From: CBDCMJ01 sp965218875
GTDB lineage: Bacteria > Chloroflexota > Dehalococcoidia > Lucifugimonadales > UBA3495
Direction of reading: 5' to 3'
Assembly (NCBI GenBank): GCA_965218875.1
Contig: OZ244707.1
Coordinates: forward strand, 1 to 64,000
Length of the DNA: 64,000 bases
A model generated the notes under the pieces. The model had not been told where the DNA came from, did not search any database, and worked only from the letters and a program-made list of their open reading frames with translations. A program made the position numbers and the translations under genes. Positions 25,343-33,974 of the stretch are shown here, in pieces; the first letter of the stretch is position 1; the number at the start of each line of letters is the position of its first letter.

Positions 25343-25780
25343 CTACTCCGGGCCACTTTCCGGGTCTCGGAACCGCACCAGAAAGCTGGCCTCACCCAAG
25401 GGAGTCCCGTCCAGCAGGATGGCGGCAACGTGGCGTCCGGGGGCCTGGACGGGGATGCGGAAGGTCTTGATCCAGCGTTGGAACAGGATCCCCTCGTCCC
25501 AGTCGATAAGCTGCGGAGGCGGCGGGTCCAGCGGAATGCCCGGAGCCTTTATGGCAACCAGCAAGTGGTGGGCGCCGGGAGTGGCGCCGGCGACGCAAAA
25601 AGCCAGTTGCAGGTCCAACTGGGCCAGCACCGGCCCCTCCGGCCCCAGCCCCTCCCCGGGCGGGGGCAACTCGACGAGGTCGACAATGTTCTTGAGGGAC
25701 AAATCGTGCCCTGGGCCTTCCTCGCTGTCCTCGCAGAAGATGGCGTACTTCAGATAAGGTTCCGGGTTTTGGGCAGCCAA
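25343..25780 (-). CDS. Hypothetical protein, possibly DUF6941-like
   Basis: A 145-residue protein with a TTG start at 25780, beginning MAAQNPEPYLKYAIFCEDSE. The opening, with YAIFCED then LSLKNIVDLVELP, and the beta-rich ending (VAAILLDGTPLGEASFLVRFRD) resemble DUF6941, a beta-sandwich family of unknown function. Ribosome site GGAG is about ten bases upstream. It is divergent from the thioredoxin-fold gene at 25954. Confidence 0.55.
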   Translation of the reverse strand: MAAQNPEPYLKYAIFCEDSEEGPGHDLSLKNIVDLVELPPPGEGLGPEGPVLAQLDLQLAFCVAGATPGAHHLLVAIKAPGIPLDPPPPQLIDWDEGILFQRWIKTFRIPVQAPGRHVAAILLDGTPLGEASFLVRFRDPESGPE

Positions 25781-25953
25781 CCCTGGCCTGCTCCCCTGAA
25801 GCGATTCTCGAGCGCATCAATTCTAGCACGACGCCATTGGCCCGCAACGAGCGCTCGCCTTTCCCTCCGCCGCGGGCTCCTGCCATTGCCAACGGGATGG
25901 ATTGTTGAGAAACTAACCGGGCAAATCCCAGCTTCACGCGGAGGTGGCCTGCC

Positions 25954-26580
25954 GTGGCGCTGTCCGAAGACAAGTTCAACCAGGGGATGTCAACCGAGGA
26001 GTACATCCAGCAGATCAAGGTCAACAAACAGCCCTTTGTGGACGTGTATGACTCCGTGGAGATACCGGCGGCTACCCGGACCTTCTTTGACGGCCTGAAT
26101 GAGCCCCTGCGGCTGGCGGTGTTCACCGCCGACTGGTGCGGCGACGCCCTCAGCACCACCCCAGCCATTCTAAACCTGGCCGACAGTACCGGGCTCCTGT
26201 CCCTCAAGGTGTTCAACCGGGACGAGGAGCTCGAGCTGACCGACAGCTTCCTGCCGGAGAACCGGGCCGGCACCGTGCCCGTGTTCGTGGTGCTGGACTC
26301 GTCCATGAACGAGATCGCCCGCTTCGTGGAGACCGCCAACGAGTTGGTCCCCTCTATAGACGCCATGGACGAGACGATCGCCAGCGAGGTGGCGTCGGAG
26401 AGCGCGGAAAATCAGCGCGCCGTGGGACGGGGCAAACGCACCTCTTTCCGGGTGGCCCATGCCAGGGAGTGGGGGACCGTTATCCTGGAGGCCTTTCGCC
26501 AGTTGGTGGCCGACGGCCTGGCCCAGGCGCCGCTGGACCGCCCGGCAGTTGGGGGCACCAAGTGGCCGCCGGAGGACTGA
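25954..26580 (+). CDS. Thioredoxin-fold family protein with single active-site cysteine
   Basis: A 208-residue cytoplasmic protein (no signal peptide). The thioredoxin core is clear: LRLAVFTADWCGDAL in place of WCGPC, then AGTVPVFVVLDSSMNEIARF with the cis-Pro. Only the first cysteine of the usual CxxC remains. This WCGD type occurs in a family of bacterial thioredoxin-like proteins whose role is unclear. The GTG start is 60 or more bases from the divergent neighbour. The C-terminal 60 residues are helical and unassigned. Confidence 0.8.
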   Translation: MALSEDKFNQGMSTEEYIQQIKVNKQPFVDVYDSVEIPAATRTFFDGLNEPLRLAVFTADWCGDALSTTPAILNLADSTGLLSLKVFNRDEELELTDSFLPENRAGTVPVFVVLDSSMNEIARFVETANELVPSIDAMDETIASEVASESAENQRAVGRGKRTSFRVAHAREWGTVILEAFRQLVADGLAQAPLDRPAVGGTKWPPED

Positions 26581-26644
26581 ACCCCGTGACGCCACGAGTC
26601 CGGCGTAGCGTTGGCTGGGGTTATCAGTCGGAGAGCGAGGACCA

Positions 26645-26908
26645 ATGCTCGACGATATCATAGGCATGGCGGACATGGAGGCGATTTTCTCCGTCACCGA
26701 CACGCTGGGCATTCACCGGGAGTCGGTTAGCGTGGAGTTATCGAAAGAAGACCCGGGCTCCGTCGCCCAAGGCCCCGACGGCGCCATAATGATAACGGCG
26801 CCCAAGTCCAAGTCCATCCAGGACTTCTCCCGCGACGTGGAAGCCAAGCTCACGGAGATGGGTTATACCCACCAGGAGTCGGGAGAGGAAGAGGAGGACT
26901 GGCTCTAG
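26645..26908 (+). CDS. Small acidic hypothetical protein
   Basis: An 87-residue protein beginning MLDDIIGMADMEAIFSVTD and ending in an acidic EEEEDWL tail. No family recognised. It follows the thioredoxin-fold gene by 64 bases with GGACC just before the ATG, and may be cotranscribed with it. Confidence 0.5.
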   Translation: MLDDIIGMADMEAIFSVTDTLGIHRESVSVELSKEDPGSVAQGPDGAIMITAPKSKSIQDFSRDVEAKLTEMGYTHQESGEEEEDWL

Positions 26909-27049
26909 GACGGGTCTCCGGGAGCGTTACCCGCACCAGCGGCCCACGGTTGGTCCACGGGGTGGCGTCCCGCCGCCATGGCAGCCTCCCTGTCCGAGGG
27001 GGTGCGGCTTACTTGCCAACGCCGCGAGCGAACACTGCAGGCCTGCCGG

Positions 27050-27697
27050 TCAGAGGCCGGCTATCTTTATCCCGGCGTGGACCTTGTAGATGCGGTTGAT
27101 GTTGACCAGCAGCGGCGTGATCTGCTCCACGTACTTGGCGTTGGCCAGCGCGCCGCCGTCCACGGGCCTCAGGTTGGGTATTTTCGGCGTCAGGTCCATG
27201 ACGACCTCTTTCGCCGCGGCGTGGTCGGAGCAGACGATCACGTCCCCCTCCATGGTGACGCTGGGCTCCTGAAGCTCTTCGGCGCTGACGTTTTGGAAGG
27301 CCGCGGCCACCAGCGAGCCGGGCAATAGCTCCTGGGCCTCCTGCGCGGCCGAGCCCGCCGCCACCTCGATGGCGCTGGCGCCCCGCCCCCGCTGGAACTG
27401 CATCGGGGCAATCACGTTGACCACGGTCTTGCCGGCCAGGGCCTCGCCCAACTGCTCCAAGGTGGGCCGCTGCCCCTCGTAGGGAAAGGTAAGGAACACG
27501 ACGCCCGCCCGGGCGGCAGCGTCGGCGTTGGCCGCGCCCTGGATGTCCCTCTCCGGGGCGAGCTTCAGCAGGTCCTCGGCCGCTGCGGCAGCCCGGGCGG
27601 CGTCCCGCGACCCGATGATTACCCCCTCGCCGGCGAGGGCCAGCCTCAGGGCAAGGCCTCTGCCCTCCGGTCCGGTGCCTCCCAGGAACGCCAGCAT
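27050..27697 (-). CDS. npdG: NADPH-dependent F420 reductase (F420:NADP oxidoreductase)
   Basis: A 215-residue Rossmann protein that passes hydride between F420H2 and NADP+. It starts MLAFLGGTGPEGRGLALRLA, then GVIIGSRDAARA, the NADP-binding pattern GGTGxxGxGLAxRLAxxG and IGSR typical of Fno/NpdG, and later VVNVIAPMQF. GGAGGAG precedes the ATG at 27697; the frame extends upstream but without family similarity. With the cof genes at 57506-61725 it indicates real use of F420. It could alternatively be a related NADPH-binding protein of the same fold. Confidence 0.85.
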   Translation of the reverse strand: MLAFLGGTGPEGRGLALRLALAGEGVIIGSRDAARAAAAAEDLLKLAPERDIQGAANADAAARAGVVFLTFPYEGQRPTLEQLGEALAGKTVVNVIAPMQFQRGRGASAIEVAAGSAAQEAQELLPGSLVAAAFQNVSAEELQEPSVTMEGDVIVCSDHAAAKEVVMDLTPKIPNLRPVDGGALANAKYVEQITPLLVNINRIYKVHAGIKIAGL

Positions 27698-27861
27698 AGC
27701 TCCTCCTTGCTCACTGCCGCGGTCGGGGTCTGGCAATACTATATAGGCTGCGCTGACCCCAGGGAAGAGCGTGGGAATAGCGGCCTCGACGAATGCCACG
27801 CTCTCGTCGACCTACTCGTTGGCTGCTATACTGAGACCAAAGCTAGTATCAGGACGGCCAA

Positions 27862-28920
27862 ATGCTGGAACAGCACACCATCGCAAATCTGCTGGATTGG
27901 ATGGACAAAAAGACGTTGGTGGTGAACCGAGAGTACCAGCGCTCGGACAGGGTATGGCCTCCGACCGCCAGGGCGTATCTGATCGACACCATTTTGCGCA
28001 ACTACCCTATTCCAAAGATTTATCTGCGCACCAAGATATACCCCCAAACGAGGCGGGCCTATCGTGAGGTTGTAGACGGACAACAGCGTTTGATGGCCAT
28101 TCAGTCATACGTTGGGGATGAGTTTGCTTTGGGCAGTAGCAAAGAAAGGTACGGCGAATTCGCCAGACTGAAATTTTCGGAACTGGACGAAGACTCAAAG
28201 CAACAGTTCCTAGAGTACTATATTCCTGTTGAGCAACTGATGAACGTATCCGATTCGGTTGTATTCGATATTTTCCAAAGATTGAATACGTATAACTATA
28301 ATCTTTCCAGTCAGGAACTGCGCCACGGTAAACATCACGGAGCATTTCGAAACGCAGTGGTAGACGCATCTCGCAGCTGGGAGTCGCTATGGAGCAACTA
28401 TCCGGTCTTGTCTCACCGAGCCAGAATCCGCATGGCCCACGACGAGCTAATGGCCCAGATGTTTGGAATCATCTTGGAGGGCGTAACCGACGGTGGCCAA
28501 CCAAAGATCGACAGGCTTTACCGGACCTATGATGCTGGCCTGCCATCGGACGTCAGTAAAAACGTTGATAGCGCCATCAATTACATCGTGGGAAGCCTCC
28601 ACCCGGTGATGGAGTCTGAACTGGCTCGTGCTCCACACTTTCTGATGCTGTTCGCTGCGGTCTCTAATGCTTTGTTTGGCATACCGGAAGGAGACATGGG
28701 TGATCATATGCCGCAGGGAGACTTCCGGGCGCTGCAAGACACAGCGGTCGCAATATCTAACCTGAGCATCTTGGCAGATACCTTGGAACTAGGAGCTGAA
28801 GATGTGCCAAAGCGAATGGCAGAATTCAGGAAGGCTTCTTCCAGTTCAACCCAGCGCATAGGCAGTAGGAGGGTCCGGTTTCCCACGTTCTGCAAAGCAT
28901 TACTGCCGAGTCCTATCTGA
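27862..28920 (+). CDS. DUF262 domain protein (ParB/GmrSD-type), first gene of a two-gene island
   Basis: A 352-residue protein with the DUF262 hallmarks REYQRSDRVWPP near residue 23 and VVDGQQRLMAI at residues 71-80, the nucleotide-binding/nuclease motif shared with GmrS-type proteins. The DUF1524 HNH domain usually found at the C-terminus of GmrSD is absent, so this is a stand-alone DUF262. Base composition is clearly lower in GC than the neighbours, suggesting transfer. It is followed after three bases by a HEPN-like gene, so the two are surely cotranscribed. Related DUF262 proteins act in defence against phage or modified DNA; that role here is inferred. Confidence 0.8.
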   Translation: MLEQHTIANLLDWMDKKTLVVNREYQRSDRVWPPTARAYLIDTILRNYPIPKIYLRTKIYPQTRRAYREVVDGQQRLMAIQSYVGDEFALGSSKERYGEFARLKFSELDEDSKQQFLEYYIPVEQLMNVSDSVVFDIFQRLNTYNYNLSSQELRHGKHHGAFRNAVVDASRSWESLWSNYPVLSHRARIRMAHDELMAQMFGIILEGVTDGGQPKIDRLYRTYDAGLPSDVSKNVDSAINYIVGSLHPVMESELARAPHFLMLFAAVSNALFGIPEGDMGDHMPQGDFRALQDTAVAISNLSILADTLELGAEDVPKRMAEFRKASSSSTQRIGSRRVRFPTFCKALLPSPI

Positions 28921-28923
28921 ATA

Positions 28924-29529
28924 GTGCGCCGGGTAGGGTTATCCCAGATTTATAATCGTTTTGACAGGCGCTGTCACCGACTGACTGAGTGGTTGGGAGC
29001 CCAACCTGCTCAGGAACTCAGCGAACCGGTGACATGGGAACCACTGCGTGCTTTACTTCTCGTAAATAGGCTGCAACACCTTTGGGGCGAGTTCTGCTGC
29101 GAACTGGTCGTTAGGTCAGCGATGGGTAGATGCAGGACCCGAGACGGCCGGGAATTATCCAGAATCGATGGAGTTAAGCGCGTGTCCGATATTCCGAGGG
29201 TTACCGGCAAACCGTTAGCCGGCCCACGCGCAAGGTGGGACTACCCTGAATATGCCATTAGTTTATCGGCCACACTGGGGGTCGGCAATCAAGATGAGAT
29301 CAGCTTGGGACTATCCAATGCCGAGTTGTCGGACCTAAGGTGTGTGAGAAACTATCTGGTGCATCCGAGCAAGTACACGGGAGAGATATACGCGCGGATC
29401 ATCCGCGATCGAGGGTTGCGCGGGATAGGGCCAAGCCACTATCTGAGACACAGCGTTGCCGGCGGTTCCACGATCTTTGACGGCTGGGTCCAGAATTTGG
29501 TGGATTTAGCCTGGAACGCTATTGCCTGA
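28924..29529 (+). CDS. HEPN-like protein, second gene of the DUF262 island
   Basis: A 201-residue, mainly helical protein with a GTG start three bases after the DUF262 stop. Residues 142-147 read RNYLVH, matching the RNxxxH catalytic motif of HEPN RNases, preceded by an amphipathic helix (SNAELSDLRC). No other domain is recognised. HEPN proteins often form the RNase toxin of toxin-antitoxin or abortive-infection pairs, and DUF262 genes are known neighbours of such HEPN nucleases. Same low-GC character as its partner. Identification rests on one short motif and the pairing. Confidence 0.55.
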   Translation: MRRVGLSQIYNRFDRRCHRLTEWLGAQPAQELSEPVTWEPLRALLLVNRLQHLWGEFCCELVVRSAMGRCRTRDGRELSRIDGVKRVSDIPRVTGKPLAGPRARWDYPEYAISLSATLGVGNQDEISLGLSNAELSDLRCVRNYLVHPSKYTGEIYARIIRDRGLRGIGPSHYLRHSVAGGSTIFDGWVQNLVDLAWNAIA

Positions 29530-29562
29530 CTCTAGTTCATCCTCTCGGGAGGTCCCTAGCCG

Positions 29563-30744
29563 ATGGTAGACCTTAGACGGGCCGCCGCCATCGTCGGCGT
29601 CCACGAGCACGTTACCCGGTACGCCCCCGATAAAAGCGAGCTGCAGCTCCAGGGCGAGAGCGTCATCAAGGCCTTGGAAGACGCCGGGCTCGGCAAGAAC
29701 GACGTCGATGGGTTGCTCACCGCGTCCATGTCCACCCGCAACAGCGGGATGGCCCTGGCCGATTACCTCAACATGTATCCCAAGTACGTGGACAACACCA
29801 CCGTCGGCGGCGGCTCCTTCGAGTTCCACCTGTCCCACGCCCTTAACGCCATCGCCTCCGGCCGGATTAACTGCGCGGTCATTACCTACAGCACCCTGGC
29901 CCGCTCCGGAGGCGTTTCGGTGGGCACAGGCGGCGTGGCCCGTTTCGGCCATCCCAGGCTGGACCCTTCGCCGGACAGCTTCGAGGAGCTGTACGGGCTG
30001 ACCACCGTGGGCTTGTACGCCATGATCGCCCAGCGGCACATGCACCTCTACGGCACCACCCAGGAGCAACTGGCCGAGGTTGCCGTGGCCATGCGGAAGC
30101 ATGCGTCCCTGAACCCCGAGGCCATGTTCCGCAACCCCATCACCGTGGAAGACGTGGTCAACTCCCGGGTCATATCCTCCCCGTTGCACCTGATGGACTG
30201 CTGCGTCATCACCGACGGCGGCGGCGCGGTAGTGGTGGCGTCCCCGGAGGTGGCGCGAAACTGCCGCCACACCCCGGTATGGGTCCTGGGGGCCGGGGAG
30301 GCGATAGCTCACCAGGGCGCGGGCCAGCGAGACCTGGTGTACATGGCCGCCAAGGAGAGCCACGAGCCCGCCTTCGCCATGGCGGGAGTTATCCACGACG
30401 ACATCGACATGGCGATGATCTACGACTCGTTCACCATCACCGTCCTGGAGACCCTGGAAGACCTGGGCTTCTGCGAAAAGGGTGAAGGCGGCGACTTCGT
30501 ATCCGGAGGCCGTCTGCAGGTAGGCGGCGCCTTGCCCGTCAACACCGACGGTGGCGGCCTGTCCTCCAACCACCCCGGTATGCGCGGGATCTTCTTGCTT
30601 CTGGAGGCCACGCGGCAGCTGCGACACCAGTTCCAGGGGACTCCGCGCCAGGTCCCAGACTGCAAGATCGCCCTCTGCCACGGGACCGGCGGCGCGCTGG
30701 GTTCCCGCCACAGCGGCGGGACGGTAATCCTAGGGAGGGATTAG
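29563..30744 (+). CDS. Thiolase-fold protein of the DUF35-partner type
   Basis: A 393-residue thiolase-superfamily protein beginning RRAAAIVGVHEHVTRY. The usual nucleophile-Cys loop (CASG) reads TVGGGSFEFH around residue 85, so the acylation Cys appears absent. The C-terminal loops (CHGTGGALGSRHSGG) are kept. Such thiolase-like proteins pair with DUF35 OB-fold proteins, as here (the next gene starts three bases on). Related pairs act on steroid side chains or in polyketide/isoprenoid-type carbon-carbon chemistry. The substrate is unknown. Confidence 0.8.
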   Translation: MVDLRRAAAIVGVHEHVTRYAPDKSELQLQGESVIKALEDAGLGKNDVDGLLTASMSTRNSGMALADYLNMYPKYVDNTTVGGGSFEFHLSHALNAIASGRINCAVITYSTLARSGGVSVGTGGVARFGHPRLDPSPDSFEELYGLTTVGLYAMIAQRHMHLYGTTQEQLAEVAVAMRKHASLNPEAMFRNPITVEDVVNSRVISSPLHLMDCCVITDGGGAVVVASPEVARNCRHTPVWVLGAGEAIAHQGAGQRDLVYMAAKESHEPAFAMAGVIHDDIDMAMIYDSFTITVLETLEDLGFCEKGEGGDFVSGGRLQVGGALPVNTDGGGLSSNHPGMRGIFLLLEATRQLRHQFQGTPRQVPDCKIALCHGTGGALGSRHSGGTVILGRD

Positions 30745-30747
30745 TCT

Positions 30748-31155
30748 ATGGCGGAGTGGAACAAGCCGTTGCCAACCGTGGTCGGCGAGACCAAGCCCTA
30801 CTGGGACTCCTGCCGGCAGGGCAAGCTCATGCTCCAGAGGTGCGGCCGCTGCGACGAGTACCAGTTCTATCCCAGGGGCATTTGCTCCCACTGCTGGTCT
30901 ACCGAGGTGCGGTGGGTAGAGTCCGCCGGGCGCGGCGCCGTCTGGACCTACACCGTGACCTATCAGAACCGGACCCCCGGGTTTGCCGGCGCGCCCTACG
31001 TGCTGGCGCTGGTGGAGCTCGAAGAAGGGGTCAAGATGTTCACCAACGTAGTCGACTGCGACGTGGGGCAGGTACGTATCGGCATGCCGGTGGAGGTCAC
31101 CTTCGTGAAAGCCAACGAGCAGATAACCGTGCCCTACTTCAAACCCGCCTCCTGA
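30748..31155 (+). CDS. Zn-ribbon/OB-fold protein (DUF35), thiolase partner
   Basis: A 135-residue protein with an N-terminal zinc ribbon (CGRCDEYQFYPRGICSHC, two CxxC pairs) and a C-terminal OB-fold (AVWTYTVTYQNRTPGF, then PYVLALVELEEGVKMF). DUF35 proteins bind acyl-CoA and feed the partner thiolase. AGGGAGG precedes the ATG and only three bases separate it from the thiolase gene. Confidence 0.9.
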   Translation: MAEWNKPLPTVVGETKPYWDSCRQGKLMLQRCGRCDEYQFYPRGICSHCWSTEVRWVESAGRGAVWTYTVTYQNRTPGFAGAPYVLALVELEEGVKMFTNVVDCDVGQVRIGMPVEVTFVKANEQITVPYFKPAS

Positions 31156-31313
31156 CGGCGCCGACCTCTGTCCGTAGCGCCCGCTCCGGCGGGGGGTTGG
31201 CTTGCGGTGGCCCTGGTGCGGGCAGTGAACGAGGGGAGGACGGCCCCAAGGGGCCATGGCGCCAACGCGCACATGGCGGGCGGGCGTCGCCCACGCCGAC
31301 GGGGTCGCGGGCG

Positions 31314-32105
31314 CTACATGACGGAGCGGACCAGCCCGCCGTCCACCAGGATGGTGGCGCCGGTGATGTAACTGGACTTCTCCGAGGCCAGGAAAGCCAC
31401 CAGGTTGGCCAACTCCTCCGGCCGGCCCAGCCTTCCCAGCGCGGTGCCGGCGGCCCGCTGGTCCAGCGCCCCTTCCAGCGAGATGCCCTGCTCGTCGGCG
31501 CGGGACTTCACGTTGGACAGCATCCGGTCACTGAGGATAGAACCGGGGCAAACGTTGTTCACCAGGATATTGTCCCGGCCCACCTCGTCGGCCAGGCTCT
31601 TGGCAAAGGCCACGACGCCCATCCTGGTGGCGCCGGACAGGGCCAGATTGTCGATGGGCTGGTAGACCGTGCTGGCCAGGATGTTGATGATCCGGCCGCC
31701 CCCTTGTTGACGCAGGTGGGGCAGCGCCTCGCGGCACATCCGGGCGAAGAACAGCAACGACCGCTGCAGCGCGGTTTCCCACAGGTCCTCCCCCGCGGAG
31801 GCGGCCCGGGCCAGGGGAGGTCCGCCGGAGTTGTTGACCATGATGTCCAGCCGTCCGAACCGTTCCACTGCCGCTTCTACCAGGTCTTTGACGGTCTGAA
31901 GACTGTCCAAGTCTCCGGGAAATACCAGGGGCTGCCGGCCTGTCGCCCGCTGTATCTCCGCCCCGGCCTGCTCCAGGTCGGCCTCGGAGCGGCTGCAAAT
32001 AGCCACGTCGGCCCCCTCGGCGGCCAGGACCTCCGCGCATGCTCTGCCCAGGCCCTTGCTGGCCCCGCCGACTATGGCTGCCTTCCCTTGTAGTCCTAGG
32101 TCCAT
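31314..32105 (-). CDS. SDR family protein with replaced catalytic Tyr and Lys
   Basis: A 263-residue short-chain dehydrogenase/reductase fold. The nucleotide loop is VGGASKGLGRACAEVLA, followed by DVAICSRSEADL, MVNNSGGPP and a C-terminal TGATILVDGG. The usual YxxxK reads SGATR (in NLALSGATRMGVV), so the catalytic Tyr and Lys are replaced by Ser and Arg. A branch of SDRs with this feature exists; their activity is poorly defined. No close partner gene: the neighbour at 30748 runs toward it. Confidence 0.8.
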   Translation of the reverse strand: MDLGLQGKAAIVGGASKGLGRACAEVLAAEGADVAICSRSEADLEQAGAEIQRATGRQPLVFPGDLDSLQTVKDLVEAAVERFGRLDIMVNNSGGPPLARAASAGEDLWETALQRSLLFFARMCREALPHLRQQGGGRIINILASTVYQPIDNLALSGATRMGVVAFAKSLADEVGRDNILVNNVCPGSILSDRMLSNVKSRADEQGISLEGALDQRAAGTALGRLGRPEELANLVAFLASEKSSYITGATILVDGGLVRSVM

Positions 32106-32438
32106 AGCTCCATCCTGCCAGGCGGAAGAATCGTATCGCTACTTTGGCACGCGCTCCCGCCGCCGGTCAATCAGTCACCGCGGCCAATTTGGAGACCATA
32201 CCCCGTTTGCACCGTCGTGATTGGGCAACATTGCGGGGGAGTCAATCCCGCCAGGGCCCGCAAGTCCACCGTTAATGGCGTGGTCCTTGGCAGTACCCCA
32301 AACCCCCCGGTCGCCAACGGCGGCGCTGCTCCCCGACACCTCCATTGCCGGCTTAGGCGGCGGGCCAGGGGAAGGTCTGTTTGTTTGCCGCCGTCGTATA
32401 TATCGCACACATGGGGTACACTGAGGCCGGGAGGCGTC

Positions 32439-33974
32439 GTGCGATACTTGTTTCTACTCTTGGCCCTGGGGCTTGCTGTGGGGGCCCTCCTTCCGGCGGT
32501 GGCGGCCGCGGACGAGGGAGACATCGAGATAATCGCCACGGACGTGGAGAGCCGATTCCCCGAGGGGGTGCGGTTCTCCGTCACCGCCCGCAGTTCCCAC
32601 GACATCGAGGATATCCGGGTGTTCTTCGAGAAGACGGGAGGGCTGGATGTGAGCGCCTACCGTCCCCTGGAGTTCCAGCCGGGCCCCGAGGTTGCCGGGG
32701 AGTTCATGCTCAGCAGCGCCGGCGGAGGAAACTACTTTCCCCCAGGCACCCTCTTCAAGTACTCATTCGAGATAACCGACAAAGCCGGCTCCGTTCTGCG
32801 CACCCCGGAGCAGGACTTCGTCTACCACGACAACCGGTTCGAATGGCTCAGCGTCGGTTCCGGCCTGATCACGGTCTACTACTACGGCGAGTACGTGGAA
32901 GAGCGAGCCAGGATCGTGCTGGACGCCTCGGAACGGGCCATGGAACGCATGGTCCCCGTATTGGGCATCGCTCCAACCGAAGAGCTGAGAATAGTGTCGT
33001 ACAACAATTACCGGCACATGTCCGCCGCGCTCCCCTTCCGCTCCCAGACGGTGCGAGAGCAACTACAGACCCAGGGCATCGCCTTCAGCAACGAGCGGGT
33101 CCTGCTGGTGCACGGGTTCGACCCCACCGTCAAGGGAACGGCATCCCATGAATTTACCCACCTGCTGGTGGCGGAAGCCTCTGGCCGAGCTAGGACCCTG
33201 GTGCCGGCCTGGTTGAACGAGGGGCTGGCCGAGGTGGGGAACATCGACCCCACCGACGACTACGACGCCGCCCTGCGGTACGGAATATTCACTCGGCGGC
33301 TGCGGCCGCTGTGGTACCAGGACTCCTTCACCGGCACCCCGGACGACATCATCATTGCCTACGGACAAGGACGCTCGGTGGTGCGGTTCATGCTGCGGAC
33401 CTGGGATCCGGAAAAAATGGCCGAGTTGTTCCAGGCGTTGCAGCGCACCCTGGACATCGACCTGGCGCTGGAGGAAGTGTACGGCGTCGATCAGTACGAA
33501 CTCGATACCCGGTGGAGGGAGTCGATAGGCCTCGAGCCCCTGCCCTCTCCCGAGGACCTGGAGCTTCAGCTCCAGCCAGAGCCGACCGCCGAGCCGATTA
33601 CTGAGCCGTCTTCCACCACGGTCCCGGCGGAGGCCGAAACGACCCAGCCCGGGCCGGAAGAAGTCCCGGCCGCCGCGGCCCCGGAGCCCACCTCAACCCC
33701 GGCGTCACAGCCGGACGCCGCCGCGGAAGAAGGGGAAGGCCGGCAGCCAGCGGCCGGGAGCTGCAGCGCGCCAGTGAACGCGGCCGGCCCGGCGCCTCTC
33801 GCCCTGGGGGGGTTGATGCTGATGGGCGCCCCCCTGGGCCTGCTCTCGCTGCGCCTGGTCCGCAAGCGGCGGTTATTCCCTGAGAGCGCCCGCGGGCGCC
33901 GGTCGAGCGCGGGAACTGAAGACCCCAGGTCCGTGCCCGGGGTCCCCAACGGCCTCACCGGGTCCGGGGGTTGA
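32439..33974 (+). CDS. Secreted, membrane-anchored gluzincin metallopeptidase (peptidase MA-like)
   Basis: A 511-residue protein. An N-terminal signal peptide (MRYLFLLLALGLAVGALLPA) is followed by a beta domain (to about residue 130) and a peptidase domain. The zinc motif HEFTH is at residues 237-241 and WLNEGLAE (third ligand Glu) about 20 residues on, as in peptidase MA/gluzincins. A Pro/Glu/Thr-rich spacer (about 375-445) leads to a hydrophobic segment (near 465-485) and a basic tail, so the enzyme is probably held at the cell surface. The GTG at 32439 has GGGAGG upstream. Its 3' end overlaps the convergent permease gene by 20 bases. Confidence 0.85.
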   Translation: MRYLFLLLALGLAVGALLPAVAAADEGDIEIIATDVESRFPEGVRFSVTARSSHDIEDIRVFFEKTGGLDVSAYRPLEFQPGPEVAGEFMLSSAGGGNYFPPGTLFKYSFEITDKAGSVLRTPEQDFVYHDNRFEWLSVGSGLITVYYYGEYVEERARIVLDASERAMERMVPVLGIAPTEELRIVSYNNYRHMSAALPFRSQTVREQLQTQGIAFSNERVLLVHGFDPTVKGTASHEFTHLLVAEASGRARTLVPAWLNEGLAEVGNIDPTDDYDAALRYGIFTRRLRPLWYQDSFTGTPDDIIIAYGQGRSVVRFMLRTWDPEKMAELFQALQRTLDIDLALEEVYGVDQYELDTRWRESIGLEPLPSPEDLELQLQPEPTAEPITEPSSTTVPAEAETTQPGPEEVPAAAAPEPTSTPASQPDAAAEEGEGRQPAAGSCSAPVNAAGPAPLALGGLMLMGAPLGLLSLRLVRKRRLFPESARGRRSSAGTEDPRSVPGVPNGLTGSGG

